Below, in pieces: positions 1-7,705 of a DNA stretch of 64,000 nt (position 1 is the stretch's first letter; each line of letters opens with the position of its first letter). Source of the DNA: Sphingomonas naasensis (GTDB taxonomy: Bacteria > Pseudomonadota > Alphaproteobacteria > Sphingomonadales > Sphingomonadaceae); NCBI RefSeq assembly GCF_004792695.1, contig NZ_SRXU01000009.1, positions 62,001-126,000 on the forward strand, read 5' to 3'. The position numbers and the translations under genes were made by a program. Below the pieces are notes generated by a model. That model searched no databases, was not told the origin of the DNA, and saw only the letters and a program-made list of their open reading frames with translations.

Positions 1-591
1 CGCGTAGCCGCTGCCGCCGCGCTGGCGCTCACTGCCGTCCCCGCCGCGGCCCAACAGTTTTCCGACAGCTATGAATTCCTTGAGGCGATCCGCAAATCCG
101 ACGGGAACAAGGTCAACAAGTTCCTGCTCGATCGCTCGCTGCGCATCGTCAACGCCAAGGATCGCGGCAGCGGCGAGGGCGCGCTGCACATCGTCGCGCG
201 CCGTTCGGACGCGCTCTACCTGCGCGCGCTGCTCCAGGCCGACGACATCAATCCCAATCTGCAGGACGGGCGCGGCAACACCGCGCTGATGATCGCGGTC
301 GAGCAGAACTGGAGCGAGGGCGTCGGCATCCTGATCAAGTACCGCGCCAATGTGAACCTCGCCAATGCCGGCGGCGAGACCCCGCTGATCCGCGCGGTGC
401 AGATGCACAATCCCGACGTCATCCGCCAGCTGCTCGACGCCAAGGCCGATCCCGACCGCGCCGATTACGGCAGCGGCAAGTCCGCGCGCGACTATGCCCG
501 CGAGGGGACGCGCTGGCCGAACGTCGCCAAGATGCTCGCCGACGCGCCCAAAAAGGGTCAGGCGGCGGCGAGCGGGCCGAGCGCGCACTAG
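1..591 (+). CDS. Exported ankyrin-repeat protein (5' truncated)
   Basis: The reading frame is open from the first base, so the true start lies upstream; 196 residues are visible. It opens with the end of a signal peptide (Ala/Leu-rich, probable cleavage after PAAA before QQF), so the protein is probably periplasmic. From about residue 55 there are three to four ankyrin repeats, recognisable by GALHIVAR, GNTALMIAV and GETPLIRAV at roughly 33-residue spacing. Ankyrin repeats mediate protein-protein contacts; the partner is unknown. The stop codon TAG (589-591) lies inside the terminal CTAG of the mobile element that follows. Confidence 0.85.
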   Translation, partial: RVAAAAALALTAVPAAAQQFSDSYEFLEAIRKSDGNKVNKFLLDRSLRIVNAKDRGSGEGALHIVARRSDALYLRALLQADDINPNLQDGRGNTALMIAVEQNWSEGVGILIKYRANVNLANAGGETPLIRAVQMHNPDVIRQLLDAKADPDRADYGSGKSARDYAREGTRWPNVAKMLADAPKKGQAAASGPSAH

Positions 592-870
592 GGTCCGTAC
601 GCAACACCGGCAATGGTGGTGACGGAGCCGATTTTGGCGCACGGGGAGGAACGAGGAGGGAGCGACGCGGTGTCGTCGTGACCCCAAGGACTTGGGTCGT
701 GACGTGGCTGTGCGCCAAAAGCGGCCCGCCGCTGCGCGGTCGCCCGGAGACGCACGCTGGACTGCGTCAGCCCGCTTGCCCGGGCCACCAGCCCGCGCTG
801 CGCGAGCTTCCTTGCCAGCGCACGTCTCCGGGCGATCCCGACCGTTGTGGGTATTGCGTACGGACCCTAG
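588..870 (+). mobile_element. 283-bp MITE-like element, copy 1
   Basis: The element runs CTAG to CTAG with 17-bp perfect terminal inverted repeats (CTAGGGTCCGTACGCAA) that continue imperfectly for about 30 bp. A second copy of identical length lies in opposite orientation at 34726-35008; hand alignment gives about 9 differences in 283 bp. It carries no transposase and no convincing gene, so it would need a transposase supplied in trans. An internal inverted pair is present (CGCCCGGAGACG and CGTCTCCGGGCG). The left CTAG holds the stop of the ankyrin gene and the right CTAG holds the stop of mmcB on the other strand. Confidence 0.8.
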
Positions 871-1349
871 ACGATCTGCCCGGCCTCGGGATCGAGCAGA
901 TGCGTCACGCGCCGCGCCGCGCGGCGCGCGAAGGCGAGCGTGCATTTCTTGCGGGTCGCGCTCGCCAGCGGCACCGTCGCCGCTTCGCGCACCACTGCCG
1001 CGTCGTAGCGATCGGCGACGATCAGCCCCGCGCGCTGCGGCAGGAAGCCTTCCTGCTCGAACGGCCGCAGATCGAATCCCGCCGGTACCGCCCAGAAGAA
1101 GCGGTCGCAATGCGCGAGATAATCGGTCCATTTGCCGTCGCCGAGCAGATCGGCGCGCGACACCTTGATCTCGACGATGACGATGTTGCCGCGCGCATCG
1201 AGCGCCATCAGATCGGCACGGCGGCCGCCGTCGAGCGGCACTTCGGCGATCGTCGCGATATCGTGACGCAGCAGCATCCGCGTCACGCCGCGCGCGACAT
1301 CGGCGGCGATCAACGGCGCGTCGGATGGCAAAACAGCCGGGGAAGTCAT
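867..1349 (-). CDS. mmcB: MmcB-family DNA repair protein (DUF1052)
   Basis: This 160-residue protein matches the alphaproteobacterial MmcB family, known in Caulobacter as part of the DNA-damage response. The core is a PD-(D/E)XK nuclease-like fold: GRRADLMAL supplies the Asp, followed by IVIVEIKVSRADLLGD with the E-x-K pair, then DYLAHCDRFFWAVP. The annotated ATG sits exactly in the loop of a perfect 11-bp hairpin (1332-1360), so translation from it may be restricted; GTG or ATG codons about 22-25 codons downstream are alternatives but would cut into the conserved N-terminus. The TAG stop is provided by the neighbouring mobile element. Confidence 0.8.
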   Translation of the reverse strand: MTSPAVLPSDAPLIAADVARGVTRMLLRHDIATIAEVPLDGGRRADLMALDARGNIVIVEIKVSRADLLGDGKWTDYLAHCDRFFWAVPAGFDLRPFEQEGFLPQRAGLIVADRYDAAVVREAATVPLASATRKKCTLAFARRAARRVTHLLDPEAGQIV

Positions 1350-1360
1350 CCCCGGCTGTT
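1332..1360 (-). terminator. 11-bp perfect hairpin overlapping the mmcB start
   Basis: The arms AACAGCCGGGG and CCCCGGCTGTT pair perfectly around a 7-nt loop. Read on the minus strand the loop is ATGACTT, i.e. the mmcB start codon, and the 3' arm runs into a short T tract (GTTTTGCC). It lies 51 bases downstream of the cell-wall hydrolase stop, so it looks like that gene's intrinsic terminator. It could also hide the mmcB ribosome-binding region. Confidence 0.6.
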
Positions 1361-1410
1361 AGAACATTTGACGAACGTCGGAAAGCCCCGCCCGAACGGC
1401 GGGGACGATC

Positions 1411-2058
1411 TCAACGATAAAAGATGTGATTGCCGACCGTCGCGACGCGCGGACGGTTCCAGCCCGGCCGGACATAGCGGGCATGGAAATAGAGCGCCTC
1501 GCCGGCGGGGCTGTCCCACTGATCGTTGCGCGCGACCTTGGCCACCGCGAGCGCCTTGCGCCACTGGGCATTGGCCGGCGGCGTCGGCAGCTTGCCGCCG
1601 CGCACGAACGAGAACTGGCCGCGCTGGGTGAGCACCGAGCACACGCTCTTGGGGAAGCGGCCCGACTTGGTGCGATTGATCAGCACATCGGCGACGGCCA
1701 GCTGGCCCGCGAGCGGCTCGCTCTTCGATTCATAATAGACGCCGATCGCGAGGCAGTTGAGCTCGGCATCGGCAGTGGCGTCGTCCTCGTGCGCGGCAAC
1801 CGCGGCCGAGAGAGTCGCGAAGTCCTGATCTTCCTTGAGCGCCGCCTCGGGGAGGGGCTGCACGATCTCGCCATCCTGCTTGAGGACCGGCTGCGCCGCG
1901 ATCCGGGGCGCGGGAACAACATGATGTTCCTGGGTGTTGATGACCTGAACCGGCGCCTCCTGGCTGGCCGGAACGGCATCGAGCGTGGCTGCATTCGCAA
2001 GTGCGCCAGCGCAAAAAGTCACAGCCGCGAAGGTCGCGGCACGTGGCATGAACTTCAT
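1411..2058 (-). CDS. Cell wall hydrolase, SleB/Hydrolase_2 type
   Basis: This 215-residue protein has an N-terminal hydrophobic segment (residues 8-24) that fits a signal peptide or anchor, a Pro/Gln-rich linker, and a C-terminal hydrolase domain from about residue 98. The family signature is visible: AIGVYYESKSEPLAGQLAVA with the candidate catalytic Glu110, INRTKSGRFP, CSVLTQRGQFSFVR and GEALYFHARYVRPGW. Family members cleave peptidoglycan glycan strands in the periplasm. The gene stands alone between DUF1491 and mmcB and appears to end at the hairpin at 1332-1360. Confidence 0.85.
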   Translation of the reverse strand: MKFMPRAATFAAVTFCAGALANAATLDAVPASQEAPVQVINTQEHHVVPAPRIAAQPVLKQDGEIVQPLPEAALKEDQDFATLSAAVAAHEDDATADAELNCLAIGVYYESKSEPLAGQLAVADVLINRTKSGRFPKSVCSVLTQRGQFSFVRGGKLPTPPANAQWRKALAVAKVARNDQWDSPAGEALYFHARYVRPGWNRPRVATVGNHIFYR

Positions 2059-2223
2059 CAGGTATCAGCACTGTGCGGTTGGTGCGCGGCCGACCCCCTT
2101 GATCTGCTGATCTTTACGGGCCGCCGGGCTTCCCCCCCGACTGCGTAACCGCCCGGTTTCACACCCCGACCGGCACAACGCTATGGAACGAGTGGCCGCC
2201 TTGCCCCGCGCGCACGCGTTAAG

Positions 2224-2565
2224 TCAATAAAGGTTCAACAATTCAGCGGCGAACCGTTCGGCGTCTGCGATATCCAGTTCGACCACCCATAAATCCGAAT
2301 CGAATCGGCGGCGACGCTCCCAATAGTCGCTGACCGCTTGCTCATCCCCAATATCTTGTGGACCGGCGGGGATCAGCGCGGGCGTGCCCGCCGGCCCCAG
2401 CCCCCGCTCGAAGAAGCGGGGATTCGTGCCTTTCCGGTACGTTAGCAGCAGGATTCCGCCAGCGGTGGCATCGCCTTTGGCGAGGACCATCGCCGATCCG
2501 CCGCGCTGATCGGCGCCGCGGACGAGCGCGCTCACCAGCATCGCGCTGGTCAGCCGCGCCATCAT
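2224..2565 (-). CDS. DUF1491 family protein
   Basis: The 113-residue product matches DUF1491, a small alphaproteobacterial family of unknown function: MARLTSAMLVSALVR at the start, GGSAMVLAKGDATAGGILLL in the middle and DLWVVELDIADAERFAAELL at the end. The start overlaps the stop of the thioesterase gene by ATGA (the second Met codon, at 2562, is an alternative). It is the last gene of the hpf-ptsN-thioesterase string. Confidence 0.85.
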   Translation of the reverse strand: MMARLTSAMLVSALVRGADQRGGSAMVLAKGDATAGGILLLTYRKGTNPRFFERGLGPAGTPALIPAGPQDIGDEQAVSDYWERRRRFDSDLWVVELDIADAERFAAELLNLY

Positions 2566-3035
2566 GCCGGCCGATAGCCGGGGAGCGAGGCGAGCGGGAT
2601 GCGCGAGCGCATGAAGGTGCCGGTGCCGCGCGCCGCCTCCTCGCCGCTCGCATCGATCAGCCGCGCCTCGGCGACGAACACGCGGCGCTGGCCGCTCACC
2701 CAGCGCCCCTCGGCGATCACCGGCCCCTCGCCGAGCGGCTTGGTGAACAGCAGGTTGAACGCGGTGGTGAGCAGGAAGCGATCGGTGACGAGGCTGTTCG
2801 CTGCGTAAAACGCCGCATCGTCGAGCATCTTGAAATAGCTCGTGCCGTGCGCGGCGCCGGCGGCGTGGAAATAGCGCTGGTCGATCTCGAAGCGGATCCG
2901 CGCGACTCCGCCCGCGCTGATCTCGAGCACCGATTCGAACAGCCGGTTGATCGGCGCGGCGGCATAGAGCGATTCGAGCGCGCGGAAATGCGCTTCGGCG
3001 CCGCGCGGAGCCGGGGGCGATTCAGGCGGCGTCAC
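2562..3035 (-). CDS. PaaI-like hotdog thioesterase
   Basis: The product is 157 residues from a GTG start that overlaps the end of ptsN by 14 bases; no nearer ATG keeps the N-terminus. The hotdog-fold pattern is visible: a long helix region with AAHGTSYFKMLDDAAFYAANSL, then beta strands FLLTTAFNLLF, GPVIAEGRWVSG and RVFVAEARLID. Family members hydrolyse acyl-CoA thioesters; the substrate cannot be told from sequence. It is translationally coupled to ptsN upstream and DUF1491 downstream. Confidence 0.8.
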   Translation of the reverse strand: MTPPESPPAPRGAEAHFRALESLYAAAPINRLFESVLEISAGGVARIRFEIDQRYFHAAGAAHGTSYFKMLDDAAFYAANSLVTDRFLLTTAFNLLFTKPLGEGPVIAEGRWVSGQRRVFVAEARLIDASGEEAARGTGTFMRSRIPLASLPGYRPA

Positions 3036-3489
3036 GCGTCTCCACGGCGGTGAGCAGCGCGAACAGCGCGTCGTCCGACGCCGCGCCGCGCAGCTTTGCC
3101 GAGAAATGCCGGTCGCGCAGCTTGCGCGAGACGCAGGCGAGCGCCTTGAGATGCTCGGCGCCCGCGCCGACCGGCGAGAGCAGCATGAACACCAGATCGA
3201 CCGGCAGATCGTCGATCGCGGCGAAATCGATCGGCTGGTTGAGCCGGACGAACACCCCCGCGACATGCCTGAGGCCGTCGAGCTTGGCATGCGGAATGGC
3301 GATCCCGCCGCCAAAACCGGTCGAGCCGAGCTTCTCGCGTTCGGCGAGCCGTTCGGTGACCAGCCTGGCGTCGATGCCATAGGCGCGCGCCGCTGCCACC
3401 CCGAGCTGCTGGAACAAAGTCTTCTTGTTCGCCGCGCCCAGGCCGGCGAGCACCGCCTCGGGCGTCAGCAAATCGCTGAGTTCGGTCAT
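3022..3489 (-). CDS. ptsN: PTS IIA-like nitrogen regulatory protein PtsN
   Basis: This 155-residue EIIA domain of the nitrogen phosphotransferase system carries the phosphorylatable histidine in GGIAIPHAK (about His67), preceded by KLGSTGFG. The start at MTELSDLL is chosen because upstream in-frame codons give an unconserved Arg/Pro-rich extension. In the family EIIA-Ntr relays phosphate from PtsP/NPr and regulates potassium and nitrogen or stress physiology. It lies directly downstream of hpf, the usual order, but no rpoN is next to it here. Confidence 0.93.
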   Translation of the reverse strand: MTELSDLLTPEAVLAGLGAANKKTLFQQLGVAAARAYGIDARLVTERLAEREKLGSTGFGGGIAIPHAKLDGLRHVAGVFVRLNQPIDFAAIDDLPVDLVFMLLSPVGAGAEHLKALACVSRKLRDRHFSAKLRGAASDDALFALLTAVETRDAA

Positions 3490-3529
3490 CGATAGTCCAA
3501 CTATGCGCCACCCCGCGGCGGCCTTCCCC

Positions 3530-4129
3530 CTAGGCCTGTGCGCGGTTGGGCTCAACCCACCCAATCGTCCCGTCGCCGCGGCGATAGACCATGTTGTGGA
3601 CACCGGTGGCGGTATTGCGGAACAGCAGCGCGTTGGTGTGGCGGAGATCGAGCATCATCACCGCATCGGAGACCGTCGCCTCGGGCACGTCGACCCGGGT
3701 CTCGGCGATGATCAGCGGCGCCTCGACGGGCGCTTCCTCGTCGCCGGCCTCCTGGAACAGCGTGTAGCCGGCATTGTCGAACCCGCCGTCATAGGCGCCG
3801 TTCTCGGCGAGCGCGCTGACCACCCCGGCCTGACGGTCCTTGAGCCGGCTGACATAGCGGCGGAGCTGCTTGTCGATGCGATCGGCCGCGCCGTCGAACG
3901 CGCCATTGGCCTCCATTCCCTTGTTCGTCGCCTTGAGCACGAGGCCCTGCATCACGTGCATCACGATGTCGCAGGTGAAGCCGTTGTCGTGCGGGCCTTT
4001 GCCGAAGGTGATCTGTGACGAGAGCGCGCGGGCGAAATATTTGTCGCTGATACCCTGGAGTCGGTCGGTGACCAGCGTCTTGAGCGCGTCACCGGTTTCG
4101 ACCTGATGGCCAGAGACTCGGATATCCAT
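3530..4129 (-). CDS. hpf: Long-form ribosome hibernation promoting factor
   Basis: At 199 residues this is the long HPF form. The N-terminal S30AE domain (about 1-100) starts MDIRVSGHQVETGDALK and includes KGPHDNGFTCDIVMHV. After a variable acidic linker comes the C-terminal dimerisation domain (about 140-195) with DAVMMLDLRHTNALLFRN and DGTIGWVEPN. Long HPF joins two 70S ribosomes into inactive 100S dimers in stationary phase. It is first in the hpf-ptsN-thioesterase-DUF1491 string. Confidence 0.93.
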   Translation of the reverse strand: MDIRVSGHQVETGDALKTLVTDRLQGISDKYFARALSSQITFGKGPHDNGFTCDIVMHVMQGLVLKATNKGMEANGAFDGAADRIDKQLRRYVSRLKDRQAGVVSALAENGAYDGGFDNAGYTLFQEAGDEEAPVEAPLIIAETRVDVPEATVSDAVMMLDLRHTNALLFRNTATGVHNMVYRRGDGTIGWVEPNRAQA

Positions 4130-4188
4130 GATTTCACCTCCGCTTCAATATGAGGCCCCGTCGAGACCCCGATGGCCGGATCCGGGGA

Positions 4189-4881
4189 TCACCCGGATGC
4201 GGCCAGGGCCCAGAGCGGGTCCTCCAATCCCTGGACAAAGGCTGCGTGGCGCTCAAGTTCCACGGCCGAAGCCGCAAAATGCCGCGCAGGTCGCACATGC
4301 ACGCGTGTCGGCGCCTCGGCGGGCGTCTCGCGCATCATCGGAGCATCGACCGCGAGGCCGAGCGTGATCTGCCGCCCGCCGGTCAATTCGACATAGACCT
4401 GGGCGAGCAGCTGCGCGTCGAGCAGCGCGCCGTGCAAGGTGCGCGCGCTGAGATCGATGCCGTAGCGCACGCACAGCGCGTCGAGCGTGTGCTTGGCGCC
4501 GGGATGCTTGATCCGCGCGATCGCCAGCGTGTCGACCATGCGGCCATGATCGATCGCCGGCCGGCCGCAGCGGCCGAGCTCACCGTTGAGGAACGAGAAG
4601 TCGAACCCGGCATTGTGCGCGACCAGCGGGCAATCGCCGAGGAACTCGATCAACTCCTCGACGACGTCGTGGAACAGCGGCTTGTCCGAAAGGAAGCGCG
4701 CGCTCAGTCCGTGGACGCGCTCGGCCTCGGCCGGCATGTCGCGCTCGGGATTGATATAATGGTGCAGGTGCTTGCCGGTCGGCACGCGGTTGACCAGCTC
4801 GATGCAGCCGATCTCGACCAGCCGGTCTCCGCCCGCGAAGCTGAGCCCCGTCGTTTCGGTGTCGAACACGATTTCGCGCAT
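4189..4881 (-). CDS. dnaQ: DNA polymerase III epsilon subunit (3'-5' exonuclease)
   Basis: The 230-residue proofreading exonuclease has the DEDDh motifs: Exo I FDTETTGL (residues 6-13), Exo II VAHNAGFDFSFLNGEL, and Exo III HGALLDAQLLAQVY with the active-site His. Epsilon binds the polymerase alpha and theta subunits and edits misincorporated bases. It is the last gene of the ppsR-maf-aroE-coaE-dnaQ string, a gene order known next to the Caulobacter-type origin. Confidence 0.95.
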   Translation of the reverse strand: MREIVFDTETTGLSFAGGDRLVEIGCIELVNRVPTGKHLHHYINPERDMPAEAERVHGLSARFLSDKPLFHDVVEELIEFLGDCPLVAHNAGFDFSFLNGELGRCGRPAIDHGRMVDTLAIARIKHPGAKHTLDALCVRYGIDLSARTLHGALLDAQLLAQVYVELTGGRQITLGLAVDAPMMRETPAEAPTRVHVRPARHFAASAVELERHAAFVQGLEDPLWALAASG

Positions 4882-4888
4882 GAGGGCC

Positions 4889-5482
4889 TTATCCTCCCCC
4901 CGGCGCGGCTAGGCAAGTGAGGACCTCGCGCACGCGTGCCCGCGTGTCCTCTAGCGGGGCATCGGTGGTGATGACGAAATCGGCGCGGGCGCGCTTCTCG
5001 GCATCGGGAAGCTGGCGGACGAGGATCGATTCGAAGCGGTCGGCGGTCATCCCCGGCCGGCCCAGCACCCGCGCGCGCTGCACTTCGGCCGGCGCCGAGA
5101 CGACGACGATCCTGTCGACCTTGGCCCAGCCGCCCGCCTCGAACAGCAGGGGCACGTCGAGCATTACGATCGGCGCATCGGCGTTGGCGGCGAGGAACGC
5201 ATCGCGCTCGCGTGCGACCGCGGGGTGGACCAGCGCCTCGAGCCGGGCGAACGCCGCCTCGTCGCCGAACACCGCCTCGCGCAGCGCGGTGCGGTCGACG
5301 CCTTCGGTGCCGGTGGTGTCGGGGAAGGCCGCCTCGATCGCCGCGACCAGCGCCCCGCCCGGGCCCTGGAGGCGATGCACGGTCTCATCGGCGTCGAACA
5401 GCGGCACGCCTTCCTCCGCGAACATCCGCGCCACGGTCGATTTGCCCATGCCAATCGACCCGGTGAGGCCGACGGTGATCAT
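4889..5482 (-). CDS. coaE: Dephospho-CoA kinase
   Basis: The 197-residue enzyme phosphorylates the 3'-OH of dephospho-CoA in the last step of CoA synthesis. The P-loop GLTGSIGMGKST is at residues 5-16, followed by FDADETVHRL, a lid region LVHPAVARER and DVPLLFE. The ATG overlaps the aroE stop as ATGA, indicating translational coupling. A longer open frame exists upstream but runs antisense-like through aroE and lacks the fold, so the internal start is used. Confidence 0.95.
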   Translation of the reverse strand: MITVGLTGSIGMGKSTVARMFAEEGVPLFDADETVHRLQGPGGALVAAIEAAFPDTTGTEGVDRTALREAVFGDEAAFARLEALVHPAVARERDAFLAANADAPIVMLDVPLLFEAGGWAKVDRIVVVSAPAEVQRARVLGRPGMTADRFESILVRQLPDAEKRARADFVITTDAPLEDTRARVREVLTCLAAPGGG

Positions 5483-6288
5483 CGCGTGAGCAGCTCGCGA
5501 AGCTCCTCGTCGCGCTCGCGCGGGGGCTCGGCGCCGAAGAACAATTCGAACGCCAGCGCCGCCTGGCCGATCAGCATGTCGAGCCCGTCGACCGTATCGA
5601 GCGCGCGATCGCGCGCCTGCGCGAGCAGCCCGGTTTCGAGCGGGGCATAGACGATGTCGTAGACCACGGCATGCTCGGGCAAGGGCGACAGATCGATGTC
5701 GAGCGCCGCCTGGCCCTGCATCCCCAGCGCGCTGGCGTTGACCAGCAGATCGGCCGGCGGGAGTGGGCTGCCCAGCGGCACCGCGTCTCCCTTGATCCCG
5801 AAGTTCGACAGCAGCGCCGCAGCCTTGAGGACGTTGCGGTTGAGGATCGTCACGCGGCCGATACCGATCCGCGCCAGCGCGAACAGGATCGCGCGCGCGC
5901 CGCCGCCCGCGCCGATCACCACCGCATGCCGGCCCTCGAGATCGAGCCCGGCGATCGGCGCATAGAAGCCGCCGGCATCGGTGTTGGTGCCGACCAGCGC
6001 GCCGTCCTCGGCGCGCACCACGGTGTTGACCGCGCCGATCGAGGCGCGGACCCCGCCGCGATCCTCGACATGGTCGAGCGCCGCCTGCTTGTGCGGGATG
6101 GTGACGTTGCAGCCGCGCCACGCGGGATCGCCGCGCCGCGATTCGAAATAGCCGGCGAGCGCATCGGGGGTCACGTGCGTCGCGCGATAGGCACCGTCGA
6201 TGCCGAGCGCGTCGAGCCAGAAGCCGTGGATCAGCGGCGATTTCGAGTGACCGATCGGATCGCCGATCACTTCGGCGTACGGTGTCAT
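5479..6288 (-). CDS. aroE: Shikimate dehydrogenase
   Basis: The 269-residue enzyme reduces 3-dehydroshikimate to shikimate with NADPH. The substrate motif is GDPIGHSKSPLIHGFW (residues 9-24), the catalytic Lys is in NVTIPHKQAAL, and the nucleotide fold shows VVIGAGGGARAILFAL. The C-terminal DGLDMLIGQAALAFELFFG is typical. It overlaps maf upstream and coaE downstream by 4 bases each. Confidence 0.95.
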   Translation of the reverse strand: MTPYAEVIGDPIGHSKSPLIHGFWLDALGIDGAYRATHVTPDALAGYFESRRGDPAWRGCNVTIPHKQAALDHVEDRGGVRASIGAVNTVVRAEDGALVGTNTDAGGFYAPIAGLDLEGRHAVVIGAGGGARAILFALARIGIGRVTILNRNVLKAAALLSNFGIKGDAVPLGSPLPPADLLVNASALGMQGQAALDIDLSPLPEHAVVYDIVYAPLETGLLAQARDRALDTVDGLDMLIGQAALAFELFFGAEPPRERDEELRELLTR

Positions 6289-6884
6289 GACGTCAAAACT
6301 CCCCGCACGCGCAGATAATCGAGAATCGGCAGCAACGGCATGCCGAGGATGGTGAAATGGCTACCCTCGGTGCGGCTGAACAGCTGCACGCCCGGCCCCT
6401 CGATCCGGAAGCAGCCGACGCAGCCGGCGATCGCCGGCCATTCCCGGTCGAGATAGGATTCGATGAAGGGCTCCGACAGCGGCCGGACGAACAGCCGCGC
6501 GCGATCGACATGCCGCCAGACCGCGCGGCCGCCCTCGGCGATCACCGCCGCCGAATAGATGTCGTGCTGCCGCCCCGACATCATTCGCAGATGCTCGGCG
6601 GCATTCTCGCGGCTCACCGGCTTGTCGAGCAGCGTCCCGTCGTCGAGCGCGACGATCGAATCGCCGCCGAGCACCAGCGCGCCCGGCGCCAGCCGCGAGA
6701 CCTTGAGCGCCTTCAATTCGGCGAGCGCATCGGACAGATCGCGGGCCGAGATACCGGCGGCGATCAACGATTGCTTGGCCGAGGCCTCGTCGACCTGCGC
6801 GGCGACCGCTTCGTGCGGCACGCCCGCGGCATCGAGCATCGCCCGCCGCGACGCGCTCTGCGAGGCGAGAACCAGAGTCGTCAT
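6285..6884 (-). CDS. maf: Maf-family nucleotide pyrophosphatase
   Basis: At 199 residues it has the usual Maf length. Motifs: LVLASQSASRRAML at the N-terminus, a central LVLGGDSIVALD with the catalytic Asp, and DKPVSRENAAEHLRMMSGRQHDIYSA. Maf proteins hydrolyse non-canonical or modified nucleoside triphosphates and can influence septum formation. The start overlaps the ppsR stop as ATGA. Confidence 0.92.
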   Translation of the reverse strand: MTTLVLASQSASRRAMLDAAGVPHEAVAAQVDEASAKQSLIAAGISARDLSDALAELKALKVSRLAPGALVLGGDSIVALDDGTLLDKPVSRENAAEHLRMMSGRQHDIYSAAVIAEGGRAVWRHVDRARLFVRPLSEPFIESYLDREWPAIAGCVGCFRIEGPGVQLFSRTEGSHFTILGMPLLPILDYLRVRGVLTS

Positions 6885-7705
6885 GCCTCGCTCCCGCGTT
6901 GCAGCGTGCGCTCGTTGCACAGCTGGATGATCGCCGCGGCGGTCTCCTCGATCGAGCGGCGCGTCACGTCGATCACCGGCCAGCCATTGTCGGAGAACAT
7001 GCGGCGGGCATAGGCGATTTCGCGCTGCACCGAATCCTGATCGACATAAGCGGTCTCCGGACTCTGATTGAGCGACAGCAGCCGGTTGCGGCGGATCTGG
7101 ACGAGGCGATCTGCGCTGGTGGTCAAGCCAACGACGAGCGGATGCCGGAGGTTGAACAGCTGCGGCGGCGGCGGCGATTCGATCACGATCGGGATATTGG
7201 CGGTCTTGTAGCCGCGATTGGCGAGATAGATCGACGTCGGCGTCTTGGACGAGCGCGACACGCCGGCGAGGACGATGTCGCATTCCTCCCAATCCTCGGC
7301 GCCGATCCCGTCGTCATGCGCCATGGTGAACTGGATCGCGTCGACCCGCGCGAAATAGGCGGCGTCGAGCGTGTGCTGGCGACCCGGCCGCGCCTTGGCT
7401 TCCTGGCCGAGCAGGTTCGACAGCGCGTGGCTCACCGGATCGAGCGGCGCGATCGCCGGCAGCCCCATCGCGCGGCAGCGGCTCTCGAGCGTGCGGCGGA
7501 TGTCGTTGTTGACCAGCGTGAAGATCACCAGCCCGGGATTCTGCGCGATCTCCTGGAGGATCCGCTCGAGATGCGCCTCGCTGCGCACCATCGGCCAGAA
7601 ATGGCGCAGCGTCTCGACATCGTCGAACTGCGCCAGCGCCGCCTTGGCGATATTCTCCAGCGTCTCGCCGGTCGAGTCGGAGAGCAAGTGGAGATGGAGC
7701 CGCAT
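6881..7705 (-). CDS. ppsR: PEP synthase/PPDK regulatory protein (kinase-pyrophosphorylase)
   Basis: The 274-residue DUF299 protein starts MRLHLHLLSDSTGETL, the family's conserved opening; in-frame codons upstream give an unconserved Arg-rich extension that would run into the origin region. The nucleotide loop GVSRSSKTPTSIYLANRGYKTA is intact. In the family the enzyme phosphorylates, and by pyrophosphorolysis dephosphorylates, a Thr on PEP synthase or pyruvate phosphate dikinase. It is the first leftward gene from the putative origin, as in Caulobacter and Rickettsia. Confidence 0.92.
   Translation of the reverse strand: MRLHLHLLSDSTGETLENIAKAALAQFDDVETLRHFWPMVRSEAHLERILQEIAQNPGLVIFTLVNNDIRRTLESRCRAMGLPAIAPLDPVSHALSNLLGQEAKARPGRQHTLDAAYFARVDAIQFTMAHDDGIGAEDWEECDIVLAGVSRSSKTPTSIYLANRGYKTANIPIVIESPPPPQLFNLRHPLVVGLTTSADRLVQIRRNRLLSLNQSPETAYVDQDSVQREIAYARRMFSDNGWPVIDVTRRSIEETAAAIIQLCNERTLQRGSEA

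Noticed and set aside
678..870. Open frames inside the mobile element, e.g. one with a conserved 59-residue stretch shared by both copies
   Set aside because: The copies are almost identical DNA, so any frame is conserved; no start with a Shine-Dalgarno and no family resemblance. One frame runs into mmcB antisense.
4150..4920. Long plus-strand frame opposite dnaQ, and many similar frames opposite other genes
   Set aside because: High-GC antisense shadows with Arg/Ala/Gly-rich composition and no family motifs; the minus-strand genes carry clear catalytic motifs.
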